From: Roseateles sp.
Lineage (GTDB): Bacteria; Pseudomonadota; Gammaproteobacteria; Burkholderiales; Burkholderiaceae_C
Assembly: GCF_019237615.1 (NCBI RefSeq)
Contig: NZ_JAFAGT010000030.1
Coordinates: 1-32,719 of the forward strand
DNA length: 32,719 nt
Reading direction: 5' to 3'
Every line of letters begins with the position of its first letter. Positions within the stretch are counted from its first letter, which is position 1. Made by a program: the position numbers and the translations under genes. The notes under the pieces were generated by a model, which was not told the DNA's origin, made no database searches, and saw only the letters and a list, made by a program, of their open reading frames with translations. This document shows positions 14,314 through 23,039 of this stretch, piece by piece.

Positions 14314-14473
14314 GCAGGGCTCCGGGTCGGCTGGCAGCGCCGATTCTTGGAAGCGCCCATGACAGTCCGGTGACCGGCGGTGGCGGGCCGCGCGGTCCCG
14401 CCAACTCCGTCACGCCCCGCGGGCCTGGCGCCAAGCCGGCCTCAAGCCGAGGCGATGCCTTGGACGAGGGCCC

Positions 14474-16195
14474 TCAGGTGCAGGCCTCGATGACGTACTG
14501 GATGCGCTGCTGGCCCTGCCATTCATCCAGGCTGAGGCGATAGGCCAGCGTGGCCCGCTCGGGCAGCATGTCGATGTGGTTGAACCAGATCGCGTCGATG
14601 AGGCGGCCGGCCTGGCGCAGGCGCAGCTTCAGGTGCTTCTCGCCCACCAGCCGTTGCGAGACCAGCTCGAAGCGGTCGCAGAACACCGGCGGCTCGAAGC
14701 CCTGGCCCCAGACCTGGGCGTCCAGCAGCCGCGCGGTCTCGGGCGTCGCGGCCTCGGCGGGCAGGGCGCCGTCGTGGCGCAGCGTGCGGGTCAGGTCCTG
14801 CTCGTTCAGCCATTCCTCGGCGACGCGGGCCAGCGCGAGCGCGAAGCGGTTCACGTCGTCGATGGCCAGCGTCGCGCCGGCGGCCATCGCATGGCCACCG
14901 AACCTGGCCAGAAGCTCGGGCTCGCGCTTTGCGACCAGGTCCAGGGCGTCGCGCAGGTGAAAGCCGGGGATGGAGCGGCCGGATCCCTTCAGCTGGCCGT
15001 CGGCGCCGCGCGCGAACACGAAGGTGGGGCGGTGCACGCGGTCCTTGATGCGGGAGGCGACGATGCCGACGACCCCCTCGTGGAAGTCGGCGTCGAACAG
15101 CGCGACGGCCGGCGGCAGCGCGCCTTCGAGGGCTTTGATGAGGCCGTCCAGCCGTGCTTCGGCCATCTCGCGCATGCCGCTTTCGATCTCGCGGCGCTCG
15201 CGGTTGATGGCGTCGAGCTGCGTGGCGAGCTGCAGCGCGCGCTCGGGGTCGTCGGTGGTCAGTGTCTCTATGCCCAGCGTCATGTCGGCCAGGCGGCCGG
15301 CGGCGTTGATGCGCGGGCCCAGGGCGAAGCCGAGGTCGAAGCCCTGGGCCTTGCTGGCGTCGCGCTTGGACGCGCTGAACAGCGCCATCACGCCCGGCTG
15401 CGCGCGACCGCTTCGCATGCGCCTGAGTCCCTGTGCGACGAGGCGGCGGTTGTTGGCGTCGAGCTTGACGACGTCGGCCACGGTGCCCAGCGCCACCAGG
15501 TCCAGCAGGCCATCCAGGCGCGGCACCTCCGTGAAGGCGCCGCGCGCGCGCAGCTCGGCGCGCAGGCCCATCAGCACGTAGAAAGCCACGCCCACGCCGG
15601 CCAGGGACTTGCTCGCGAACGTGCATCCCGGCTGGTTGGGGTTGACGATGGCCTCGGCCTCGGGGATGACGACGGCGCCATCGACGAGGGCGGGCAGGTG
15701 GTGGTCGGTCACCAGCACCTTCAGGCCCTGCGCCCGCGCATGCGCCACGCCGGCCAGGCTGGCGATGCCGTTGTCCACCGTGACGAGCAGGCCGGGCTGC
15801 TGCTCCAGCGCCAGGTCGACGATGGTGGGCGTGAGGCCGTAGCCGTGCACGGCCCGGTCGGGAACGACGTAGCCGAGCTGCCCGGGGTGCGCGCCCAGCA
15901 GGCGCAGGCCGCGCAGCATGACGGCGCAGGCGGTGGCGCCGTCGCAGTCGTAGTCGGCCACGATGACGATGCGCTCACCGTGCTGGATGGTGTCGGCCAG
16001 CAGGCGCCCGGCATCGGCCAGGCCCTTCAGGTCGGTGGGGGGCAGCAGCTGGGCCAGGCTCTCGTCCAGCTCGGCCACTTCGCGCACGCCGCGCGCGGCC
16101 AGCAGCCGGGCCAGCAGCGGCGCGACGCCCGCCTGCTCCAGCGCCCAGGCCGTGCGCGGCGGCACGTCGCGTTCGACCAGCCTCGGTGCGTTCAC
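14474..16195 (-). CDS. recJ: Single-stranded-DNA exonuclease RecJ
   Basis: RecJ degrades single-stranded DNA 5' to 3' in RecF-pathway recombination, mismatch repair and base-excision repair. The 573-residue protein is of normal length. DHH-family motifs are DYDCDG (81-86), VDNG (140-143), DHH (164-166), GTVADVV and GPRINAAGRL; the DHHA1 part carries GSGRSIPGFHL and FGGHAMAAG, and the C-terminal OB-type domain ends near WFNH. The start is GTG 16195; the next in-frame ATG would remove essential sequence. The GTG overlaps the stop of the upstream gene (GTGA), implying translational coupling. Confidence 0.95.
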   Translation of the reverse strand: MNAPRLVERDVPPRTAWALEQAGVAPLLARLLAARGVREVAELDESLAQLLPPTDLKGLADAGRLLADTIQHGERIVIVADYDCDGATACAVMLRGLRLLGAHPGQLGYVVPDRAVHGYGLTPTIVDLALEQQPGLLVTVDNGIASLAGVAHARAQGLKVLVTDHHLPALVDGAVVIPEAEAIVNPNQPGCTFASKSLAGVGVAFYVLMGLRAELRARGAFTEVPRLDGLLDLVALGTVADVVKLDANNRRLVAQGLRRMRSGRAQPGVMALFSASKRDASKAQGFDLGFALGPRINAAGRLADMTLGIETLTTDDPERALQLATQLDAINRERREIESGMREMAEARLDGLIKALEGALPPAVALFDADFHEGVVGIVASRIKDRVHRPTFVFARGADGQLKGSGRSIPGFHLRDALDLVAKREPELLARFGGHAMAAGATLAIDDVNRFALALARVAEEWLNEQDLTRTLRHDGALPAEAATPETARLLDAQVWGQGFEPPVFCDRFELVSQRLVGEKHLKLRLRQAGRLIDAIWFNHIDMLPERATLAYRLSLDEWQGQQRIQYVIEACT

Positions 16196-17067
16196 AAGGC
16201 CTCCAGCATGGCGGCCGCGTCGGGAGCCTTCAGGCGGCGCTTGAGCCTCTCCACCAGCGGCAGGGGCCGCGCCGTGAAGCGGCGCGCGAAGCGTTCGCCA
16301 CACAGCGTGAGACTGCTCAGCTCCTGGGCCAGCGGGCCGGCGTCCAGCCGCTGCCAGGCCTCGGCCCAGGCGGCGAGGTCGCCGTTCAGCAGCGGCTCGG
16401 TCAGGCGGACGTCCACGGTCACGCCGGCCGGGCGGCCATTGGCGCGGCCGATGTCGCCCAGCCACACCGAGTTGATCGCATGCTCGCCGCGCGCCTCGCG
16501 CTCGGCGTTGAGGGCGTGGCCGTGCAGCAGCATCTGGGCCTCGTTCTGCCAGCGCCGCAGCGTGCGCGCCTCGGGCAGCCAGGGCTCGATGGGCCGGCCG
16601 GCGGCGCGCTCGATGCTGGCGGCGCTCAAGCCGTCCAGCGCCGTTGCGTGACCGATGGCCCAGCGCGTCGCGTCCAGCAGCCGCCATTGCCAGCCCTCGG
16701 CCGTGGGCCAGAGTTCCTGCAGCAGGGCTGCGAAGCGGGCCGCGTCGGACTCCGACAGGTGCAGCGCCGCCGGCGGCAGCATGTCGACGCCGTCCGTGCC
16801 GACAGCCAGGTGCACGGGCGTCATCAGCGCCCAGGCCAGTTCGGCATCGGCCTCCACGGCCCAGGCGGCCGCACTGGGCTGGGCCTGGCCGCGCAGCGCC
16901 GCCAGCGCCAGCTGGTGCGGCGGCTGGGGCGAGAACTCGTCGCTGCCCCAGGTCTCGGCTGGGCTGAGGCGGGTCAGCTGGGTCGTTAGGTTCGGCAATT
17001 GCAGTGCGCCGAAGGCATGCCGCGCGGCCTCGTCAAGCGCGCCGGCATGGGGAATCATCAGGTGCAT
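16192..17067 (-). CDS. RpfE-like conserved protein upstream of recJ
   Basis: About 291 residues from the ATG at 17067 (MHLMIPHAG), chosen because relatives begin MHLLIPFA-like; an ATG at 17091 would add eight residues. The family is known from Xanthomonas, where rpfE lies beside recJ, and from many betaproteobacteria, where it is often labelled regulatory protein RpfE or, doubtfully, phosphoglycerate mutase. Visible features are a GxExxGxxxIN-type stretch (EREARGEHAINSVWLGDIG, about 207-225) and an LPNLTTQL stretch near the start. No transmembrane segment and no clear catalytic motif is seen. Overlap with recJ (GTGA) suggests joint expression, but its biochemical role is unknown. Confidence 0.75.
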   Translation of the reverse strand: MHLMIPHAGALDEAARHAFGALQLPNLTTQLTRLSPAETWGSDEFSPQPPHQLALAALRGQAQPSAAAWAVEADAELAWALMTPVHLAVGTDGVDMLPPAALHLSESDAARFAALLQELWPTAEGWQWRLLDATRWAIGHATALDGLSAASIERAAGRPIEPWLPEARTLRRWQNEAQMLLHGHALNAEREARGEHAINSVWLGDIGRANGRPAGVTVDVRLTEPLLNGDLAAWAEAWQRLDAGPLAQELSSLTLCGERFARRFTARPLPLVERLKRRLKAPDAAAMLEAL

Positions 17068-17099
17068 GGTCCGGATTATCCCGGGGGGCATTCAACCCG

Positions 17100-17117
17100 T
17101 TGTCACACAAGCTTCAT
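17100..17117 (+). promoter_or_regulatory. Possible PHO box before ppk1
   Basis: TTGTCAC (17100-17106) and GCTTCAT (17111-17117) are spaced 11 bases start to start. They resemble the two CTGTCAT halves of a PhoB site at 5/7 and 4/7 positions. The site lies 13 bases before the ppk1 ATG. The match is weak, but ppk genes are classical PhoB targets. Confidence 0.3.
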
Positions 17118-17129
17118 ACACTTTTGTTC

Positions 17130-19190
17130 ATGACCAACCCGACGCCGTTGAAGCTGCTCAATCGCGAACAAGCCATCCTCGAGTTCAACCGCCGCGTGCT
17201 GGCCCAGGCCCAGCGCGAGGACGTGCCGCTGCTGGAGCGGCTGCGCTACATCTGTATCGTGTCGAGCAACCTGGACGAGTTCTTCGAGGTGCGCTTCGCC
17301 GACATGCTGGAGGCCGCGCGCGACCCGCTCAGCACCGTGACGGGCCAGGACGTCGACCGCGTCGGCCGTGCGGCGCACACGCTGATCGACGAGCAGTACC
17401 ACATCTTCAACGAGCAGCTCACGCCGCTGCTGTTGAAGCAGCGCATCGTCATCCTCAACCACGCCGACCGCGACGAGGCGCAGCGGCGCTGGGTGCAGAA
17501 GTTCTTCGAGCGCGAGGTGCGGCCGCTGCTGGTGCCCGTGGGGCTGGACCCGGCCCACCCCTTTCCGCAGGTGGCCAACAAGTCGCTGCACTTCATCGCC
17601 CGGCTTTCGGGCAAGGATGCCTTCGGCCGCGACAACCGCATCGCCATCGTCAAGGTGCCGCGAGTGCTGCCGCGCGTCATCAAGCTGCCTGCCAGCCTCA
17701 GCGACAACCGCCAGGCCTATGTGCTGCTGACCAGCGTCATCCGCGCCCACCTGGAGGAGCTCTTCCCCGGCCGCAAGGTGGAGGCCTTCTCGCAGTTCCG
17801 CGTCACGCGCGACTCCGACCTGGAGGTTGACGAGGAGGAGATCGCCAACCTGCGCCATGCGCTGCGTTCGGGGCTGACGACGCGCCACTTCGGCCGCGCG
17901 GTGCGGCTGGAGGTCGTCAATACCTGCCCGGCCGAGCTGTCGGAGTTCCTGCTGGAGCAGTTCGGCCTGCCCAACGCGGCGCTGTACCGCGTCAACGGGC
18001 CGGTCAACCTGGTGCGCCTGAACGAGCTGATCGACCAGACCGAAGCGCCGGAGCTGCGCTTCCAGCCCTTCGAGCCGGCCTGGCCGACGGGCCGGCTGCC
18101 GCGCCACAAGTCCATCTTCGAGCGTCTGAAGAAGAGCGACGTGCTGCTGCACCATCCCTTCGAGAGCTTCGAGCCCGTCGTGCAGATGCTGCGCGAGGCG
18201 GTGGCGGACCCGGACGTGCTGGCCATCAAGCAGACCATCTACCGCACCGGCGCAAAGTCCGAGCTGATGGACCTGCTCATCGAGGCGGCGCGGCGCGGCA
18301 AGGAGGTCATGGCCGTCGTGGAGCTGAAGGCGCGCTTCGACGAGGAGGCCAACATCAACTGGGCCGAGCGGCTGGAGGCGGTGGGCGCGCAGGTGGTGTA
18401 CGGCATCGTCGGCTACAAGACCCATGCCAAGCTGCTGCTGGTGATGCGGCGCGAGAACGGCAGGCTGCGCCGCTACGCCCATGTATCGACCGGCAACTAC
18501 AACCCCAAGACGGCGCGGCTCTACACCGACCTGGGGCTGCTGACGGCCGATGCCGACCTGACGGCCGACGCCGACTCGGTGTTCCGCCAGCTCGCGTCGC
18601 TGGGCAAGTTCAAGGCGCTGCGGCGCATGCTTCTGGCGCCGTTCAACATGCACAGCCGCATGATGGAGCTACTGGCCCAGGTCGAGGCGGCCGCGCTGGC
18701 CGGCTACAAGGGCGCCCGCGTGGTCGTGAAGATCAATGCGCTGACAGATGCCGAACTCATCCACGGCCTGCTGCGTACCGCCCAGGCCGGCGCCAGGATT
18801 GACCTCATCGTGCGCGGCGCCTGCATGCTGCCGCCGGGCCTGCCGGGCATCAGCGACCACATCGTCGTGCGTTCCGTCGTCGGCCGCTTCCTGGAGCATT
18901 CGCGCGTCTGCTATTTCCGCTGGGCCGAGGCCAAGGGGGACGACGACGGCGAAGCGCTGTTCCTGTCCAGCGCCGACTGGATGAGCCGCAACATGTTCCG
19001 CCGCATCGAGGTGGCCTGGCCGGTGCTGGATCCCAAGCTGCGCCAGCGCGTCATCGACGAGGCGCTGCAGCCCTATCTGCACGACACCATGGACGCCTGG
19101 CAACTGGGCCCCGATGGCCGCTCGGTGCGGGTCGACGCCAAGGGCACGGTCAGTGCGCAGCAGGCGCTGATGCGGCGCTATTCCGAATAG
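17130..19190 (+). CDS. ppk1: Polyphosphate kinase 1
   Basis: PPK1 reversibly polymerises the terminal phosphate of ATP into inorganic polyphosphate at the inner membrane side. The 686-residue protein has the N-terminal domain opening (NREQAILEFNRRVLAQA), the middle and head domains, and both PLD-like catalytic modules. The autophosphorylated histidine is H432 in GYKTHAKLLL and the second is H590 in RFLEHSRVCYF. The signature HVSTGNYNPKTARLYTDLG is present. The ATG at 17130 gives the family N-terminus. No Shine-Dalgarno precedes it, so translation may be leaderless or weak. A possible PHO box lies just upstream. It is followed after ten bases by sixA and is divergent from the RpfE-like gene. 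Confidence 0.96.
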   Translation: MTNPTPLKLLNREQAILEFNRRVLAQAQREDVPLLERLRYICIVSSNLDEFFEVRFADMLEAARDPLSTVTGQDVDRVGRAAHTLIDEQYHIFNEQLTPLLLKQRIVILNHADRDEAQRRWVQKFFEREVRPLLVPVGLDPAHPFPQVANKSLHFIARLSGKDAFGRDNRIAIVKVPRVLPRVIKLPASLSDNRQAYVLLTSVIRAHLEELFPGRKVEAFSQFRVTRDSDLEVDEEEIANLRHALRSGLTTRHFGRAVRLEVVNTCPAELSEFLLEQFGLPNAALYRVNGPVNLVRLNELIDQTEAPELRFQPFEPAWPTGRLPRHKSIFERLKKSDVLLHHPFESFEPVVQMLREAVADPDVLAIKQTIYRTGAKSELMDLLIEAARRGKEVMAVVELKARFDEEANINWAERLEAVGAQVVYGIVGYKTHAKLLLVMRRENGRLRRYAHVSTGNYNPKTARLYTDLGLLTADADLTADADSVFRQLASLGKFKALRRMLLAPFNMHSRMMELLAQVEAAALAGYKGARVVVKINALTDAELIHGLLRTAQAGARIDLIVRGACMLPPGLPGISDHIVVRSVVGRFLEHSRVCYFRWAEAKGDDDGEALFLSSADWMSRNMFRRIEVAWPVLDPKLRQRVIDEALQPYLHDTMDAWQLGPDGRSVRVDAKGTVSAQQALMRRYSE

Positions 19191-19200
19191 GAGCGCGGTG

Positions 19201-19662
19201 ATGGACCTGATCCTGTGGCGCCATGCCGAAGCCGAGCTCATCGCCCCTGGCCAGGACGACTTGCAGCGCGCGTTGACGCCCAAGGGTGAGCGCCAGGCCC
19301 GGCGCATGGCGGCCTGGCTCAACCACCGGCTGGCGGCGACGACGCGCGTGCTCGTCAGTCCGGCGCTGCGCTGCCGCCAGACGGCCGAGGCCCTGGGGCG
19401 CGAGGCGCGCATCGTGCCGGCCATCGCGCCGGATGCGCCCATCGCGGCCCTCATCGGGGCCTCGCGCTGGCCCAGGGCCAGCGAGCCGGTGCTGATCTGC
19501 GGGCACCAGCCGACGCTGGGCCGCCTGGCCGCGCGGCTGCTGGCCGGTGTAGAGCAGGACTGGGCCGTCAAGAAGGGCGCCGTCTGGTGGCTGCGCTGGC
19601 GCCAGCGCGACGGCGAGCCCGAGGTCACGCTGCACGCGGTACAAGGGCCCGACGCCCTGTGA
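19201..19662 (+). CDS. sixA: Phosphohistidine phosphatase SixA
   Basis: A 153-residue histidine-phosphatase-superfamily protein. The catalytic RHA motif (R7-H8), LTPKGERQARRMA, SPALRCRQTA and the second histidine in CGHQPTLG are all present. In E. coli SixA dephosphorylates histidine-phosphorylated proteins, notably the PTS-Ntr protein NPr. The ATG at 19201 has GGAG seven bases upstream (overlapping the ppk1 stop); an in-frame GTG at 19198 would be too close to it. It forms an operon with ppk1 and is convergent with ppx after 19 bases. Confidence 0.92.
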   Translation: MDLILWRHAEAELIAPGQDDLQRALTPKGERQARRMAAWLNHRLAATTRVLVSPALRCRQTAEALGREARIVPAIAPDAPIAALIGASRWPRASEPVLICGHQPTLGRLAARLLAGVEQDWAVKKGAVWWLRWRQRDGEPEVTLHAVQGPDAL

Positions 19663-19681
19663 CCCGCGCACCGCGCTGAGC

Positions 19682-21256
19682 TCAGGCCACCGAGAGCTCC
19701 AGCAGGTCGGTGCGGGCCCAGGCCTCCGCCTCTTCCTTCAGCAGGAAGCGTGTGCGCGCCTGGCCCTCGGACCAGCTCTTGGGGCTGCGCAGCGTCAGCT
19801 GCCGGCCGTCGCGCCGGAGCATCGGGCCGGTGCCCTGCACCGGCGTGCGCGCATGGCAGAGGATGACGGCCAGGCGCAGCGCGACGATCTGCTCCAGCAG
19901 TGCCGGGTCGGCCAGCTGGGGCTCCAGCTTGCGCAGGCCGCCGCGCTGGCCCAGGGCCAGTGCGCCAAGGCGCTGCAGCTGATTGGTCGAGAAGCCCGGC
20001 GCGTCCACGTGGGCGATCAGGTAGGCGCTGTGGCGGTGGTGGTCGTGGTGCGACACCAGCATGCCGATCTCGTGCAGGGCCGCGGCCCAGCGCAGCTCGC
20101 GCAGCAGCTCGGCCGACGGCTTGGGCGCGAGGTGGCGGTAGAGCCGTTCCGCCTGGGCTGCGACGCGTTCGGCCTGGGCCACATCGACGCCGAAGCGCAG
20201 CTGCAGCTCGGCGACCGATGCGCCGCGCGGGTCGCGCGCGCCGCTGGGCTGCAGGCGCTCGGCCAGGTCGAAGATGACGCCCTGGCGCAGCGCGCCCTTG
20301 GTGGGCAGCAGCTCGTCGATGCCGAACTGGGTCAGCAGCGTGTAGAGGATGCACAGGCCGCCCGCGACGACGGGACGGCGGTCGTCCTTCAGGCCGGGCA
20401 GTTGCAGCTTGTCCTGCGAACCGGCGGCGATGCAGCGCTCGATGCACCAGCGCAGCGCGGCGGGTGTGATGCGGCCGTCCGTCTGTCCCGCGGCGGCGAG
20501 GATCTGCGACACCGCGCCGACCGTGCCCGACGAGCCCAGCGCCTCCTGCCAGAGCTCGGGGCGGAACAGCGTCAGCGCCTCCTCCAGCTCGGCGCCGGCC
20601 GCGACCTGCGCAGCGCGGAAGGCCTCGGCGGTGTAGCGGCCCTCGCCGAAGAAGCGCAGCGACAGGCCCACGCTGCCGACGCCGAAGGACTCGGCCAGCA
20701 GCGGCTTGCGGCCGCGGCCGAGGATCATCTCGGTGGAGCGGCCGCCGATGTCGATGACGAGGCGGGGTTGGTTGGACGGCTGCAGGCGCGCGACGCCGGC
20801 GAAGATCATGCGGGCCTCCTCGCGGCCGGCGATCACTTCGACGGGGTGGCCCAGCACCGCCTCGGCGCGGGCCAGGAAGGCGTTGCGGTTGCGGGCTTCG
20901 CGCAGCGTCTGCGTCGCGACGGCGCGGATGCGCTCGGGCGGGATGCCGACGAGCTGGTCGCCGAACCCCTTCAGGCAGGCCAGGCCGCGCTGCATGGCCT
21001 CTTCGGTCAGCATGCCCTGGGCATCCAGGCCGGCGCCCAGGCGCACGCTCTCCTTGATGTAGCTGACGCGCTGGTAGCGTTCGCCGGTCAGGCGGGCCAG
21101 CTCCAGCCGGAAGCTGTTGGAGCCGATGTCGATGGAGGCCCAGAGCTGGTGGCCCGGCGCCCGCGGGACCAGGCCCCGTCCCACCCGTCCCCCGAGAGAG
21201 GGCGGCCGCGCGGAGGCGTTGCTGCGTCGGCTGGCGGAATCGGGGCGCGTCGTCAT
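19682..21256 (-). CDS. ppx: Exopolyphosphatase (Ppx/GppA family)
   Basis: Ppx removes terminal phosphates from polyphosphate (or, for GppA, from pppGpp). The 524-residue protein has the actin-like ATPase-fold motifs: SIDIGSNSFRLELARL (from about 41), VRLGAGLD, ATQTLREARN, EVIAGREEAR, VIDIGGRSTE, and SSGTVGAVSQI. An HD-like helical C-terminal half follows (HEIGMLVSHHDHHRHSAYLI). The phosphate loop reads GGRSTE where enterobacterial enzymes have GGGSTE. About 40 residues precede the domain and look like read-through of a non-coding repeat (see findings). The ATG at 21256 is the only in-frame ATG before the domain; a GTG near 21184 is an alternative. Confidence 0.92.
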   Translation of the reverse strand: MTTRPDSASRRSNASARPPSLGGRVGRGLVPRAPGHQLWASIDIGSNSFRLELARLTGERYQRVSYIKESVRLGAGLDAQGMLTEEAMQRGLACLKGFGDQLVGIPPERIRAVATQTLREARNRNAFLARAEAVLGHPVEVIAGREEARMIFAGVARLQPSNQPRLVIDIGGRSTEMILGRGRKPLLAESFGVGSVGLSLRFFGEGRYTAEAFRAAQVAAGAELEEALTLFRPELWQEALGSSGTVGAVSQILAAAGQTDGRITPAALRWCIERCIAAGSQDKLQLPGLKDDRRPVVAGGLCILYTLLTQFGIDELLPTKGALRQGVIFDLAERLQPSGARDPRGASVAELQLRFGVDVAQAERVAAQAERLYRHLAPKPSAELLRELRWAAALHEIGMLVSHHDHHRHSAYLIAHVDAPGFSTNQLQRLGALALGQRGGLRKLEPQLADPALLEQIVALRLAVILCHARTPVQGTGPMLRRDGRQLTLRSPKSWSEGQARTRFLLKEEAEAWARTDLLELSVA

Positions 21257-21316
21257 GGACGCGGATTGTCGGGGCAAAATTTGACGCCCCCTTCGCAACC
21301 TCCCTCAGGAGATGCC

Positions 21317-22180
21317 ATGTTGAAAGAAGAGATCGACAGCCTGACGCCGTCCCGCGACTTCAGTCGCCGCAGCTTCGTGCAGACGACGGTGGGCAGTGGC
21401 TTCGCGGCCGCCGTGCTGCCGGTGACGGCGCAGACCATCACGACCGACACGGCGGGCCTGGAGGCCGGCAGCGTCGACATCCCGGTGGGCGACTTCCAGA
21501 TGCCCGCCTACCGCGCCGCGCCCGCGGGCCGCAAGAACCTGCCTGTCGTGCTGGTGGCCAGCGAGATCTTCGGCGTGCACGAGCACATCGCCGACGTCTG
21601 CCGGCGCTTCGCCAAGCAGGGCTATCTGGCCATCGCGCCCGAGCTCTTCGCGCGCCACGGCAACGCCGGTGCCTACGCCGACATCCCCAAGCTCATCAGC
21701 GAGGTCGTCAGCAAGGCGTCCGACGCCCAGGTCAACGGCGACCTCGATGCCGCCGTCGCCTGGGCCGCGGCCCACGGCGGCGACACCGGCAAGCTTGGCA
21801 TCACCGGCTTCTGCTGGGGTGGGCGCGCGGTCTGGTCCTATGCGGCGCACAACCCCAGGCTGACGGCGGCGGTGGCCTGGTATGGCCCGGTGGCGCGCAG
21901 CTATCACGCCGGCGACAAGACCGTCATCGAGCGCGCCGCCAGCATCAAGGCGCCGGTGCTGGCGCTGTATGGCGCGGCGGACGGGGGCATCCCGGTCGAG
22001 ACGCTGACGCAGCTGGAAGCCGCGCTGAAGGCCGCCGGCAATACCAGGTGCGAGTTCGTCGTCTACCCCGACACGCCGCATGCCTTCCACGCCGATTACC
22101 GGCCCAGCTACCGCAAGGCGGCGGCCGAGGACGGCTGGGCGCGCTGCCTGGCCTGGTTCAGGACGCACGGCGTCGCTTGA
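21317..22180 (+). CDS. Dienelactone hydrolase family protein with Tat signal
   Basis: A 287-residue alpha/beta hydrolase of the carboxymethylenebutenolidase family, whose founding members hydrolyse dienelactone in chlorocatechol breakdown. The triad is complete: Cys166 in GFCWGG, Asp222 in YGAADGG, His255 in TPHAFHADYRPSY. Residues 15-39 (F-S-R-R-S-F then a hydrophobic run to TAQ) form a twin-arginine export signal, so the folded enzyme should act in the periplasm. The ATG at 21317 has AGGAG at 21307-21311. It is divergent from ppx, and a strong terminator follows. No ring-cleavage genes are nearby, so the substrate is unknown. Confidence 0.9.
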   Translation: MLKEEIDSLTPSRDFSRRSFVQTTVGSGFAAAVLPVTAQTITTDTAGLEAGSVDIPVGDFQMPAYRAAPAGRKNLPVVLVASEIFGVHEHIADVCRRFAKQGYLAIAPELFARHGNAGAYADIPKLISEVVSKASDAQVNGDLDAAVAWAAAHGGDTGKLGITGFCWGGRAVWSYAAHNPRLTAAVAWYGPVARSYHAGDKTVIERAASIKAPVLALYGAADGGIPVETLTQLEAALKAAGNTRCEFVVYPDTPHAFHADYRPSYRKAAAEDGWARCLAWFRTHGVA

Positions 22181-22205
22181 CAGCTCTGCTACGCTGATCG
22201 GGTTC

Positions 22206-22239
22206 GGGCCGCAGTCCATGGCTGTGGCCCGTTGCTTTT
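22206..22239 (+). terminator. Rho-independent terminator after dienelactone hydrolase gene
   Basis: Arms GGGCCGCAG (22206-22214) and CTGTGGCCC (22222-22230) pair over nine positions (one G-T pair) around a seven-base loop. GTTGCTTTT follows. It lies between the hydrolase stop and the ZIP transporter start. Confidence 0.75.
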
Positions 22240-22249
22240 GCCGGACCCC

Positions 22250-23032
22250 ATGACCCTTCTCTACATCGTGCTCGCCACCTTCGCGGGCGGGCTGCTATCG
22301 GTGCTCGTCGCCGCCAGCCTGACCGTCGGCGTGCTGACCCGCCTCGTGAAGAGCCTCGTCAGCCTGTCGGCCGGCATCCTGCTGGGTACCTCGCTCTTGA
22401 ACGTGCTGCCCGAGGCCTTCGAAAGCCGCACGGCCCAGCCGCAGACGCTGTTCGCCGTGCTGCTGGGCGGCCTGCTGTTCTTCTGGCTGCTCGAGAAGGT
22501 GGAGCTCTACCGCCATGTGCACCACCACGAGGGCGATGGCCACCACCATCACCACCACTTCGATGCCGAGCAGGCCGGCCGCGGCGGGCTGACGGTGCTG
22601 GTGGGCGACAGCATCCACAACTTCTGCGACGGCGCCATCATCGCGGCCGCCTTCCTGGCCGACACGCGGCTGGGCTTCGCGACGGCGCTGGCCATCGTGG
22701 CCCACGAGATCCCGCAGGAGGTGGGCGACTACATCGTGCTGTTGAACGCGGGCCTGTCGCGCGCCAAGGCGCTGCTGTTCAACGCCATCTCAGGCATGGC
22801 CTCGGTGGTGGGCGGCGTGCTGGGCTATTTCCTGATCGGCAGCTTCGACGGCGTGCTGCCCTATCTGCTGGTGCTGGCCTCCAGCAGCTTCATCTACATC
22901 TCGGTGGCCGACCTGCTGCCCCAGCTGCAGCAGCGCCTGGCTTGGCACGAGACGCTGGCCCAGGTGCTGTGGCTGGTCGTGGGCCTGGCGGTGGCCCTGG
23001 GTGTGGCCACCATGCTGCACGGCTCGCATTGA
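22250..23032 (+). CDS. ZIP family metal transporter
   Basis: A 260-residue inner-membrane protein with about eight hydrophobic segments. The family signatures are in helices IV and V: DSIHNFCDGAIIAAAF and AHEIPQEVGD. A histidine-rich cytoplasmic loop (HVHHHEGDGHHHHHHFD, about 88-104) should bind zinc or similar metals. ZIP proteins move Zn2+, Fe2+ or Mn2+ into the cytoplasm; specificity is not visible. The ATG at 22250 was chosen; a TTG at 22232 would add six residues but falls in the terminator's T-run. No regulator is adjacent, and the gene ends seven bases from a convergent gene. Confidence 0.9.
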   Translation: MTLLYIVLATFAGGLLSVLVAASLTVGVLTRLVKSLVSLSAGILLGTSLLNVLPEAFESRTAQPQTLFAVLLGGLLFFWLLEKVELYRHVHHHEGDGHHHHHHFDAEQAGRGGLTVLVGDSIHNFCDGAIIAAAFLADTRLGFATALAIVAHEIPQEVGDYIVLLNAGLSRAKALLFNAISGMASVVGGVLGYFLIGSFDGVLPYLLVLASSSFIYISVADLLPQLQQRLAWHETLAQVLWLVVGLAVALGVATMLHGSH

Positions 23033-23039
23033 TGCGCCG

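Noticed and set aside
14381-14403. Hairpin TGGCGGG/CCCGCCA as a terminator for recJ
   Set aside because: It is 70 bases past the stop with no T-run; such 7-base GC stems arise easily in this composition.
22535-22560. CAC/CAT run in the ZIP gene as a simple-sequence contingency repeat
   Set aside because: It encodes the His-rich metal loop normal for ZIP proteins and is not a uniform repeat tract.
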